Shown piece by piece: positions 1 through 5,504 of a stretch of DNA of 5,504 nt; within the stretch, counting starts at the first letter, position 1, and every line of letters begins with the position of its first letter. Made by a program: the position numbers and the translations under genes. Source of the stretch: Actinotignum schaalii. Its GTDB lineage: Bacteria; Actinomycetota; Actinomycetes; Actinomycetales; Actinomycetaceae. Below the pieces are notes generated by a model that worked only from the letters and a program-made list of their open reading frames with translations, was not told where the DNA came from and did not search any database. The stretch lies in NCBI GenBank assembly GCA_946222725.1, contig CAMIHT010000124.1, forward strand, positions 1-5,504, written 5' to 3'.

Positions 1-10
1 CAGCAACAAT

Positions 11-47
11 GGAGGCGCCGGCGCGCTCAAAGCGCACCAGCGCCTCC
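11..47 (-). terminator. Probable transcription terminator after prs (distal hairpin)
   Basis: Perfect 8 bp inverted arms, GGAGGCGC at 11-18 and GCGCCTCC at 40-47, enclose a smaller inner stem of GCGC at 23-26 and 32-35 around TCAAA. Read on the minus strand this hairpin begins about 20 nt past the prs stop codon, and the distal arm is followed by ATTGTTG. The T content there is only modest, so this may be a weak intrinsic terminator or a 3'-end stabilising structure rather than a textbook one. Confidence 0.5.
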
Positions 48-49
48 TC

Positions 50-64
50 GTGAGGCTACCTCAC
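50..64 (-). terminator. Short hairpin immediately after the prs stop codon
   Basis: GTGAGG (50-55) and CCTCAC (59-64) form a perfect 6 bp stem with a 3 nt loop. On the minus strand it starts 2 nt after the prs TAA and is followed directly by the larger hairpin at 11-47. It has no T-tract of its own, so it more likely acts together with the second hairpin, or protects the mRNA 3' end, than terminates alone. Confidence 0.35.
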
Positions 65-66
65 CT

Positions 67-1050
67 TTAGTACGCGCCGTCAAATAGCGAGGTCACCGAG
101 CCGTCCTCGAAGACTTCGTCAATGGCGCGGGCCAGGGTGGGGGCAATAGAGAGCACCGTCAAGCCCTTGAAACGCTTCTCATCGGGAATCGGCACGGTGT
201 CGGTCACCACGAGTTCGCGAATCGGAGCATTCGAAAGCCGCTCCACCGCTTCCCCGGAAAGCAGCGCGTGGGTGGCCGCCACGATAACGTCCTTCGCGCC
301 AGCATCCTTAACCACGCGGATCGCGCCGACCAGCGTACCGGCGGTATCGATCATGTCATCGACAATAATGGCGGTTTTGCCTGCCACATCACCAACCACG
401 CGGTTGGCCTTCGCGGAATTGGCTTTCTCAATATTGCGGGTCTTATGCACAAAAGCCAACGGAATTCCGCCCAGGCGTGAAGACCACTGCTCAGCCACCT
501 TAATACGGCCGGCATCGGGTGAGACCATAACGGCGTCGTCGCCGGTAATAATCGAGCGGACGTATTCAACCAGGGTGGGCATCGCCCACAGGTGGTCCAC
601 CGGCCCATCGAAGAAACCCTGGCTCTGCGCGGCGTGCAAATCCACGCTCATAATGCGGTTCGCGCCGGCCGTCTTGAGCAGATCAGCCACCAGTCGCGCG
701 GAAATCGGTTCGCGGCCCTTATGCTTCTTATCCTGGCGGGCGTAGGGGTAGTACGGTGCCACCACGGTGATGCGCTTGGCCGAGGCACGTTTGGCGGCAT
801 CCACCATGAGCAGCGTCTCCATCAGCCATTTATTAATGGGGCTGCTGAAGGCCTGCATAATAAAAACATCCGCCCCGCGGATTGACTCCTCATAGCGGAT
901 GTAAATTTCTGAATTTGCGAAATCGTAGATGGTGGTGGGCAGCATGCTGATATGGAGGCAGCGTGCCACCTCCTCCGCCAGCTCCGGATAAGCGCGGCCC
1001 GTGGCTAGGACCAGCCGCTTATCGTTCGATACCCGCATTCCCGTGCTCAT
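67..1050 (-). CDS. prs: Ribose-phosphate pyrophosphokinase (PRPP synthetase)
   Basis: This cytoplasmic enzyme transfers pyrophosphate from ATP to ribose 5-phosphate to make PRPP, the precursor for purine, pyrimidine, NAD, His and Trp synthesis. The 327 residues match a full-length class I Prs. Visible motifs are the ATP-binding segment YARQDKKHKGREP (103-115), the catalytic-region VDLH with His139, the flexible loop KTRNIEKANSA (203-213) with its Lys-x-Arg, and the PRPP loop VDDMIDTAGT (230-239). The N-terminal stretch FANSEIYIRYEESIRGADVF (44-63) is of the actinobacterial type. The ATG at 1048-1050 was chosen because GGGGGAG lies 4 nt upstream on the minus strand; Met5 is a possible but less well placed alternative. 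The gene lies 109 bp downstream of glmU in the same orientation, the common glmU-prs arrangement of Gram-positive bacteria, so co-transcription is likely. No missing key residue is seen. Confidence 0.97.
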   Translation of the reverse strand: MSTGMRVSNDKRLVLATGRAYPELAEEVARCLHISMLPTTIYDFANSEIYIRYEESIRGADVFIMQAFSSPINKWLMETLLMVDAAKRASAKRITVVAPYYPYARQDKKHKGREPISARLVADLLKTAGANRIMSVDLHAAQSQGFFDGPVDHLWAMPTLVEYVRSIITGDDAVMVSPDAGRIKVAEQWSSRLGGIPLAFVHKTRNIEKANSAKANRVVGDVAGKTAIIVDDMIDTAGTLVGAIRVVKDAGAKDVIVAATHALLSGEAVERLSNAPIRELVVTDTVPIPDEKRFKGLTVLSIAPTLARAIDEVFEDGSVTSLFDGAY

Positions 1051-1128
1051 TGTGCTCCCCCGATGTGTTTCGCCTGCTTGGGTTTTTCGACGTTGTCAGC
1101 TTATGTGATCGCGGCGCTACCCGCTACC

Positions 1129-1147
1129 TGGTAAACGGCGTTTACCA
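1129..1147. promoter_or_regulatory. Perfect inverted repeat in the glmU-prs gap
   Basis: TGGTAAAC (1129-1136) and GTTTACCA (1140-1147) are perfect 8 bp inverted arms around a 3 bp centre, GGC. A third copy of the half-site, GTTTACC, lies at 1158-1164 and includes the glmU stop codon. The arms are AT-richer than the surroundings. No T-tract follows on the minus strand, so an intrinsic terminator is unlikely. The form suits the operator of a dimeric repressor, or an RNA hairpin between two co-transcribed genes that shapes their relative expression. No regulator can be named from the sequence. Confidence 0.45.
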
Positions 1148-1159
1148 CCAGAACAGTGT

Positions 1160-2242
1160 TTACCCGCCACAGCGGTGCTGGGCGGCTTCCCCGAGCGCCA
1201 CCGCGTGCCGGGCGCATTTCCCGGCTGGGATGAGGCAATCGCGCAGGTACACATGCCGCGCCCGCGCGCCTTCTTCCACGATGACATTGCTCAGTTCCCC
1301 GGGCCCCACGTGCCCGAACCGCGCCACCCGCGTGCTTCCGCGCAAAATAGTATGGGGTTCGACGACGCAATCCGGCTCCAACTCCACCTGGACATCAATC
1401 CACGCCGTGGCCGGATCAATAATGCTCACCCCGCTGCGCATCCACCGTTCCCCGATGCGCCGATTCATTTCCCGACGCAGGGCCGCCAGCTGGACAAGGT
1501 CATTCGCACCTTCCGCAGCCAAGTAATCACTGCTCACATAGGAACCGACCCCAGCGCCGAGCTGATAGGCACGCGCTACCACATCGGTCAGGTACATTTC
1601 CCCCTGGGCATTATCGGTGCCCAGGGTCGCCAGCGCCTCGCGCAAAAACGCGGCATCGAAAATATACGTGGAGGTATTGATTTCGTTGATGGCACGCTGC
1701 TGCGCACTTGCGTCTCTATCTTCTACGACGGCGCAGATGGTGCCCTGGCTATCACGCACAATCCGCCCGTAGCCAGCCGGGTCGGGAACCCGAGCACTCA
1801 GCACGGTGACAGCGGGACTGGCGAAAAGCGCCGGGGCGGTAGCGGCGGCGTCGTTCTTATCAGCACCGTTCCCGTGGGCGCGCGCAAGCTCCCCGAGAAT
1901 CTCCCCACCCAAAAGCGGGGTATCCCCGGCCATAACGAGAACCGGGCCGGTCACATCGGCTCCCAGGGCTTCCATCCCGCACCACACCGCGCGGCCGGTG
2001 CCCTTGATCTCATCCTGGTCGGCAATAATAACGGAATCGTCCAGCTCACGAGCATGTGCGGCCACCCGCTCCCGCTCGTGGCGCACCACCACAACAATAT
2101 GCTGGGGATTCAAGCTGCGGGCGGCGGTAATGGCATGCCCGAGCAGGGTGCGGCCGCACACCTCATGCAAAAGTTTCGGGGTGGCTGATTTCATGCGAGT
2201 TCCCTGGCCAGCAGCCAGGATGACGACAGCGGAGAGATCCAT
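1160..2242 (-). CDS. glmU: UDP-GlcNAc pyrophosphorylase, GlmU-like, lacking most of the acetyltransferase domain
   Basis: The N-terminal domain should make UDP-GlcNAc from GlcNAc-1-phosphate and UTP for peptidoglycan and other glycans. It shows LAAGQGTRMKS (9-19), Lys23, GTGRAV (81-86; the usual His is Arg), the metal-binding Asp107 in MAGDTPL, GYGRIVRD (157-164), Glu174, Asn189 in EINTSTYIFD, EMYLTDVV (215-222) and Asn247 in GAND. Residues 124-144 are an Ala-rich insertion relative to typical homologues. The start at 2240-2242 was chosen because MDLSAVVILAAG matches the normal N-terminus and a purine-rich GGAAAAGGGAAGG lies just upstream; a longer reading to 2293 adds only a basic tail without support. 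At 360 residues the protein is far shorter than the usual 450-495. The left-handed helix begins (DPATAWIDVQVELEPDCVVEPHTIL, from about 276) but ends after a few degenerate turns, before the RPGT, VEVK and HLTYVGD segments that form the acetyl-CoA and GlcN-1-phosphate site. Bifunctionality is therefore unlikely. A weak -10-like TATAGG lies at 2270-2275, and read-through from the tRNA is also possible. Confidence 0.9.
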   Translation of the reverse strand: MDLSAVVILAAGQGTRMKSATPKLLHEVCGRTLLGHAITAARSLNPQHIVVVVRHERERVAAHARELDDSVIIADQDEIKGTGRAVWCGMEALGADVTGPVLVMAGDTPLLGGEILGELARAHGNGADKNDAAATAPALFASPAVTVLSARVPDPAGYGRIVRDSQGTICAVVEDRDASAQQRAINEINTSTYIFDAAFLREALATLGTDNAQGEMYLTDVVARAYQLGAGVGSYVSSDYLAAEGANDLVQLAALRREMNRRIGERWMRSGVSIIDPATAWIDVQVELEPDCVVEPHTILRGSTRVARFGHVGPGELSNVIVEEGARARHVYLRDCLIPAGKCARHAVALGEAAQHRCGG

Positions 2243-2310
2243 GCCTTCCCTTTTCCGGCGGCGATGCGCCCTATAGTTCGCCACGGACGCCAACGCTGCG
2301 CCCGAAAACG

Positions 2311-2381
2311 TTCCGCCACTAGGATTCGAACCTAGAATAACGGTTCCAAAGACCGCTGTGTTGCCGTTACACCATGGCGGA
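2311..2381 (-). tRNA. tRNA-Gln (anticodon UUG)
   Basis: The minus strand folds into a complete 71 nt cloverleaf. The acceptor arms TCCGCCA and TGGCGGA pair perfectly, with discriminator base A. The D stem is GTGT/ACAC with GG in the loop. The anticodon stem is GCGGT/ACCGT with loop CTTTGGA, giving anticodon TTG, which reads CAA. The variable loop has 4 nt, and the T arm is CTAGG/CCTAG with loop TTCGAAT. The 3' CCA is not encoded (CGT follows), so it must be added by the CCA-adding enzyme. The gene lies 68 bp upstream of glmU on the same strand, and a tRNA-Gln beside glmU is also known in mycobacteria. A possible -10 element, TAGACT, lies at 2413-2418 on the minus strand; no clear -35 is visible. 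Confidence 0.96.
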
Positions 2382-2438
2382 GAACTGCCGACGCGCGGGC
2401 CGGCACCGATATAGTCTAACCGACCGAAGCGCTCCTGG

Positions 2439-2454
2439 CATAATACTAAGTATG
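2439..2454 (+). promoter_or_regulatory. Putative leaderless promoter and overlapping palindrome of the TetR gene
   Basis: CATAAT at 2439-2444 matches the TATAAT consensus at five of six positions and ends 7 nt before the ATG at 2452. Transcription would then start at or next to the start codon, and no Shine-Dalgarno sequence is present upstream, so a leaderless mRNA is likely. A perfect palindrome, ATACT-A-AGTAT (2443-2453), overlaps the -10 and the start codon. Palindromes placed this way are typical TetR autorepression sites. No convincing -35 is seen. The 70 bp between the tRNA and tetR must serve both divergent genes. Confidence 0.5.
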
Positions 2455-3228
2455 AAACAGACCTCGCCTGAGGGCACGAACGGCATCGATGCTGCGCGCG
2501 CCGCCAACAACACGCTTACCCACCCCACCCAGAACACCGCTGCCACCACCGCGGCTACCTCCCCGAACACCTCCACTCCGGCCACCACACCGGCCCCCGC
2601 TTCGGAAAAGAAACGGGTGCGCATGTCGCGAGCGGACCGGCGTAAACAATTGGTGGGCGTGGCCCGCGAACTTTTCGCGGCGCAGGGTTTGGACGGTGTT
2701 TCCATTGAAGAAATCGCCGCGGCCGCCCAGGTTTCCAAGCCGGTTGTGTACGAACACTTCGGGTCCAAAGAGGGCATTTACAACGTGGTGGTGGATCGTG
2801 AACTCGTCACGCTCACGGAATTGCTCTCCGCGCGTATGAATATTGGCTTGCCCGAGCGTGAGGTGCTTGAGTCCATCGTCGTCGCCGTACTGGATTACAT
2901 CGAACATAACGACGACGGTTTTCGCCTCCTCGTGCAGCGCTCGCCAGCTACCCTCGGCGGGGATTCCTTCTCCACCGTGATCGCGGATGTGGCTGATTAC
3001 GCCTCGGATTTACTGGCGCCCATGCTGGGGCGTAATGGTATTTCTCCGCAATATGCCCGCATTTACGGGCAGACCCTGGCCGGGGCACTCGGCCAGGTGG
3101 GCCAGTGGTGGGTGGATGTGCGCCAGCCCGATAAGGAAACAGTGGCGGAGCACGTGGTGAACTTTATGTGGAACGGCTTACGCGGGCTGGAATCGCAACC
3201 GCGCCTCCTCACCCGCGGTGGGCACTGA
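2452..3228 (+). CDS. TetR-family transcriptional regulator with a long disordered N-terminus
   Basis: A DNA-binding repressor of the TetR type, 258 residues from the ATG at 2452. The helix-turn-helix domain occupies about 59-112: SRADRRKQLVGVARELFAAQ, then GVSIEEIAAAAQVSKPVVYEHFGSKEGIY, which is the family's most conserved stretch. The rest (about 115-258) is helical and should hold the ligand and dimer interface; its ligand cannot be read from the sequence. Residues 1-57 are a Thr/Pro/Ala/Asn-rich tail absent from typical 190-220 residue members. It keeps GC-rich third positions, which suggests real coding. The start at 2452 fits the leaderless promoter. A shorter start at 2623 (MSRADRR) would give 201 residues but has no good ribosome site, while readings beginning at 2374 lie inside the tRNA. 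By position it corresponds to M. tuberculosis Rv1019. Targets could be itself and the downstream ABC genes; this is inference. Confidence 0.88.
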   Translation: MKQTSPEGTNGIDAARAANNTLTHPTQNTAATTAATSPNTSTPATTPAPASEKKRVRMSRADRRKQLVGVARELFAAQGLDGVSIEEIAAAAQVSKPVVYEHFGSKEGIYNVVVDRELVTLTELLSARMNIGLPEREVLESIVVAVLDYIEHNDDGFRLLVQRSPATLGGDSFSTVIADVADYASDLLAPMLGRNGISPQYARIYGQTLAGALGQVGQWWVDVRQPDKETVAEHVVNFMWNGLRGLESQPRLLTRGGH

Positions 3229-3238
3229 GCCAGCGCAA

Positions 3239-3268
3239 AGGAACGCATTGAGCGGGAATGCAGTTCCT
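3239..3268 (+). terminator. Hairpin after the TetR gene, possible terminator
   Basis: AGGAAC (3239-3244) pairs with GTTCCT (3263-3268) and GCATT (3245-3249) pairs with AATGC (3257-3261), leaving one bulged A and a 7 nt loop. It begins 10 nt after the TetR stop codon. The following ATATTCTAGGTTT is T-rich but broken, so termination may be partial. Read-through into the ABC genes cannot be excluded. Confidence 0.45.
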
Positions 3269-3338
3269 ATATTCTAGGTTTCACCCGGGCTGTGACATAG
3301 AATGAACAGCGACACGCAAATAGAACGATGGCGCTCTA

Positions 3339-3350
3339 GGTGACGTCACC
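3339..3350. promoter_or_regulatory. Perfect 12 bp palindrome upstream of the ABC exporter, candidate operator
   Basis: GGTGACGTCACC is identical to its own reverse complement. It lies 104 bp before the ATPase start codon and 50 bp before a -10-like TAGAAT. The position would suit a regulator acting at or just upstream of the exporter promoter. The neighbouring TetR protein is the obvious candidate, but this site does not resemble the ATACTAAGTAT palindrome at the tetR start, so a different regulator is equally possible. Confidence 0.4.
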
Positions 3351-3400
3351 GGTCTTGCGCGCGGCGGTTGCCCGTGTCTGGGCGCGTGGCGTGCTACCCC

Positions 3401-3406
3401 TAGAAT
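3401..3406 (+). promoter_or_regulatory. Candidate -10 element of the ABC exporter promoter
   Basis: TAGAAT matches TATAAT at five of six positions and lies 36 bp before the ATPase start codon, giving a predicted 5' leader of about 30 nt. That leader contains the ribosome site AAGGA (3428-3432), 10 nt before the ATG. No recognisable -35 hexamer is found at 16-19 bp spacing, so this is a weak call. A second TAGAAT at 3298-3303 is an alternative with a longer leader. Confidence 0.35.
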
Positions 3407-3442
3407 TTTCATCAATCGCACGACAGCAAGGACGTACCCCTC

Positions 3443-4504
3443 ATGCTCTCCGTTGAGAACATCTCCAAGAGTTTCGGGTCGCGCAAAGTATTGCAAAATC
3501 TCACCTTCGCGGTTCGCCCCGGTGAAATCTTCGGTTTCGTCGGCTCGAACGGAGCCGGGAAAACCACTGCAATGCGCATTATGCTCGGCCTCCTGAGTAA
3601 AGATTCCGGGCAGGTGACCTGGAATGGTGGCCCTATTGATTTCGCGGCGCGCCAGCGCATCGGCTATATGCCAGAAGAACGCGGTCTCTACCCGAAAATG
3701 CCGGTCGATAAGCAGCTGATCTATTTTGCGCGCTTGCACGGGATGAGCCCGGATGCGGCGCGGGCCGCCATGGAGCGCTGGACTGATCGCCTCGGGGTGG
3801 CTTCACGCCGGGAGGATGCCGTCCAGAAACTTTCCCTCGGTAACCAGCAGCGCGTGCAGCTGGCCGCCGCCCTCATTCACGATCCAGAACTCCTCATTCT
3901 TGACGAACCTTTCTCCGGGCTGGACCCGGTGGCGGTGCGCACCATGAGTGACACGCTGCGCCAGAAGGCCGATGAGGGTGTTCCGGTTATTTTCTCCTCC
4001 CACCAGCTTGATCTGGTGGAACGCCTCTGCGATAGCGTTGGGATTCTCGCGGGTGGAAATATCGTGGCCCGTGGCACCGTCGATGAGCTGCGAAATTCCG
4101 GTAATCCGCCCTACGCTCTGGCGGTACGCGCGGAGGAAACCGCGCTGCGCACGGCCCTCAGCCAGGCCGGATTTACCGTCCATCCCGATCCGCTGGCCGG
4201 TACCTCCGAGGCGCCGCTGAGCGCCGGGATTACCCGGGTGCTCGTGGAAACCCCAGCCGCCGGTATCACCGCAGGAACCGGTATCAACACGGCCGCTGCA
4301 CAAACCACCACCGATCCCACCGCCGCGCTTCTCAATGCGGCCCAGCGCGCGGGAACCGTGGTGGAATTCACCCAGCGCCGCCCCCACCTGACGGAATTGT
4401 TCCGCGACGTTGTTCAGGTGCCCTCCGCGGAGGAAGGCGATGCGGCCACCCCCAGGAAAAAGCGTGGCCTGTTCGGCTCGCTGTTCGGAAAGAAGGCTAA
4501 GTAA
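3443..4504 (+). CDS. ABC transporter ATP-binding protein, NatA-type exporter
   Basis: The ATPase of a two-component ABC-2 exporter, acting at the inner face of the membrane with the permease encoded next to it. The 353 residues contain Walker A GSNGAGKTT (34-42), the NatA-type Q-loop region IGYMPEERGLYPKM (73-86, with Glu where most families have Gln), the signature LSLGNQQR (130-137), Walker B LLILDEP (150-156), the D-loop SGLD (158-161) and the switch His187 in SSHQLD. All catalytic residues are present. After about 227 comes the C-terminal accessory domain usual in this family (DUF4162 type). It is interrupted by an Ala/Thr/Gly-rich low-complexity stretch at about 272-296 and ends in a basic tail, RKKRGLFGSLFGKKAK (338-353). 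The start is supported by AAGGA 10 nt upstream. The stop codon overlaps the permease start (TAATG), so the two are translationally coupled. Relatives export Na+, drugs or peptides; the substrate here is unknown. Confidence 0.93.
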   Translation: MLSVENISKSFGSRKVLQNLTFAVRPGEIFGFVGSNGAGKTTAMRIMLGLLSKDSGQVTWNGGPIDFAARQRIGYMPEERGLYPKMPVDKQLIYFARLHGMSPDAARAAMERWTDRLGVASRREDAVQKLSLGNQQRVQLAAALIHDPELLILDEPFSGLDPVAVRTMSDTLRQKADEGVPVIFSSHQLDLVERLCDSVGILAGGNIVARGTVDELRNSGNPPYALAVRAEETALRTALSQAGFTVHPDPLAGTSEAPLSAGITRVLVETPAAGITAGTGINTAAAQTTTDPTAALLNAAQRAGTVVEFTQRRPHLTELFRDVVQVPSAEEGDAATPRKKRGLFGSLFGKKAK

Positions 4505-5504
4505 TGGTACGCATTGTTTTCGCACGCGAGTTCAAGAATGTTTTCGCTTCCCGCGCCACCATGATTGCCTTGGCGGTCATGTGGGTGATCGCCATTGTGG
4601 CCGGCTTTGCGGGCCGCGTCTTCCTGGGCGGGGATGATGAAGCTACCGGAGCCGCCCCGGCCCCGCAAGCCCAGGGCATTTACCTGGAGGCCAGCGCCGC
4701 GGAGCTCCAGCCCTACCTCGAGGGCGCCGGTTTTTCCGCCCTCCCGACCACTAATATCGCCGCCGAGCTAGCGGCTGAAGAACCGGAAGCGGAGATCGGT
4801 ATTTCCGGTACCGCCCTCGATCCGCAGATCGTGGCCACGTCCCCGAATCCGAAGGAACTTCCCGCTCTCAAGAAGATCCTCAGCACCTACGTGCTGGAGC
4901 AATCCGGGGTGGATGCCACGGTCCTCGCCCACCTGGATACCATTAATAATCTTCAGGTGCAGACGGTGAATTACACTCCCTCCGGCATCGAAGCTAATCC
5001 CATCGGTTTCCTCATCGGTTCGGTGAGTGCCATGCTGATTTTCTTCATGGTGATGGGTGGAATTGGCGCGGTTGGTGCCGGCGTCGTCGAAGAAAAATCT
5101 TCCCGCGTGGTGGAAATTATTTTGACCACGGTCCGACCGCGCGTCCTGCTGCTTGGCAAAGTGCTGGGCCTGGGGGCCGGCTGGGTGGTGATCCTCTTCG
5201 GCTATATCGGCGCAATTATTACCGGTGTGGCGATTTCCGGGCTGGTTCCCGATCTCAGTTTCCTCCAGGAATTCGGGCTGGCCGGGATGGTGGCGCGCAC
5301 GGTTCTGTGGATGGTGCTCGGCTATTTCACCGCCACCGCGCTGGTGGGCGGGCTGGCGGCCACGGTGTCCCGCCAGGAAGATCTGGCCGGAATCAACACC
5401 CCGGTTATGTTCGTCCAGTTCATCCCCTTCTACACCGCGCTCTACCTCATTCCGGCGCTGCCCGAGGCCGCGATCACGAAGATTCTCTCGGTGCTGCCCC
5501 TGTC
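4504..5504 (+). CDS. ABC-2 type permease, NatB-like (partial, runs off the right edge)
   Basis: The membrane subunit of the exporter powered by the preceding ATPase. The ATG at 4504 overlaps the ATPase stop by one base, with GAAGG (4492-4496) 7 nt upstream. The frame stays open for 333 complete codons to the window edge. A first membrane helix at about 20-41 is followed by a soluble, probably extracytoplasmic, domain (about 42-163), the layout of NatB and related ABC-2 permeases. More helices follow at about 167-195, 222-248, 260-287 and 300-319. After the second helix comes the hallmark EEKSSRVVEIILTTVRPRVL (196-215) followed by LLGK, the cytoplasmic coupling segment characteristic of the family. 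The C-terminal membrane segments are cut off by the window. The external domain is rich in Ala and acidic residues. Substrate unknown; cation, drug or peptide export are all possible. Confidence 0.92.
   Translation, partial: MVRIVFAREFKNVFASRATMIALAVMWVIAIVAGFAGRVFLGGDDEATGAAPAPQAQGIYLEASAAELQPYLEGAGFSALPTTNIAAELAAEEPEAEIGISGTALDPQIVATSPNPKELPALKKILSTYVLEQSGVDATVLAHLDTINNLQVQTVNYTPSGIEANPIGFLIGSVSAMLIFFMVMGGIGAVGAGVVEEKSSRVVEIILTTVRPRVLLLGKVLGLGAGWVVILFGYIGAIITGVAISGLVPDLSFLQEFGLAGMVARTVLWMVLGYFTATALVGGLAATVSRQEDLAGINTPVMFVQFIPFYTALYLIPALPEAAITKILSVLPL

Noticed and set aside
1115..1128. Tandem repeat CGCTACC x2
   Set aside because: Only two 7 bp copies in a GC-rich gap. Chance is a sufficient explanation, and it is not linked to any gene signal.
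1051..1370. Frameshifted remnant of the GlmU acetyltransferase domain
   Set aside because: No frame in this stretch encodes the expected RPGT, HLTYVGD or NYDG segments, and the space before prs is too short, so a simple frameshift does not explain the short protein.
1175..2188. Long plus-strand open frame of 337 codons opposite glmU
   Set aside because: It is an antisense shadow of a GC-rich gene. The minus strand encodes recognisable uridylyltransferase motifs throughout, while the plus-strand product resembles no family I recognise.
2243..2293. Longer GlmU start, adding 17 residues
   Set aside because: The added residues are basic and lack similarity to family N-termini. The ATG at 2240-2242 has a suitable purine-rich upstream sequence and begins at the conserved AVVILAAG strand.
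2374..2451. Longer TetR start inside the tRNA gene
   Set aside because: The frame would begin within the tRNA acceptor stem on the opposite strand and cross the likely promoter.
3281..3739. Minus-strand open frame spanning the gap and the ATPase 5' end
   Set aside because: Most of it lies opposite the Walker A and Q-loop region, and the product has no recognisable domain.
3803..4525. Minus-strand open frame of 240 codons opposite the ABC ATPase gene
   Set aside because: It mirrors the ATPase coding sequence, which contains all catalytic motifs on the plus strand. There is no independent support for the reverse frame.
1..5504. CRISPR array, insertion sequence, attachment site or defence system
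   Set aside because: No regularly spaced repeats, transposase or integrase motifs, or terminal inverted repeats were seen. The tRNA 3' end is not repeated elsewhere in the window.

Overview
The window looks like ordinary chromosome from a GC-rich actinobacterium. It has strong G/C preference at third codon positions, actinobacterial forms of Prs and GlmU, a leaderless-looking regulator gene, and the gene order prs - glmU - tRNA-Gln - tetR. That order matches what I recall of the Mycobacterium tuberculosis block prsA-glmU-glnU-Rv1019. The order Actinomycetales is plausible, but I cannot name a genus from this sequence alone.

Left half (1-2381, all minus strand). A tRNA-Gln(UUG) gene is followed by a glmU-like gene and then by prs. 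Together the two enzymes supply UDP-GlcNAc for the cell wall and PRPP for nucleotide, His and Trp synthesis. Two hairpins follow the prs stop codon and probably end transcription. The glmU product is unusual: its uridylyltransferase domain is intact, but the protein stops at 360 residues. It lacks most of the left-handed beta-helix that carries acetyltransferase activity in normal 450-495 residue GlmU, and the 109 bp before prs are too short to hold the missing part.

Centre (2382-3228, plus strand). A TetR-family regulator is transcribed divergently from the tRNA. Its -10-like hexamer lies so close to the ATG that the mRNA is probably leaderless, and an AT-rich palindrome overlaps both. The protein has a Thr/Pro/Ala/Asn-rich N-terminal extension of about 57 residues ahead of the DNA-binding domain.

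Right half (3229-5504, plus strand). A 214 bp gap contains a hairpin, a perfect 12 bp palindrome and a -10-like element. It precedes a two-gene ABC exporter: a NatA-type ATPase and a NatB-type permease whose genes overlap by one base (TAATG). The permease gene runs off the right edge. Whether the neighbouring TetR protein controls this exporter is a reasonable guess, not something the sequence proves.

I found no mobile element, CRISPR array or obvious new defence system. The points most worth checking are the shortened GlmU and the three palindromic sites.
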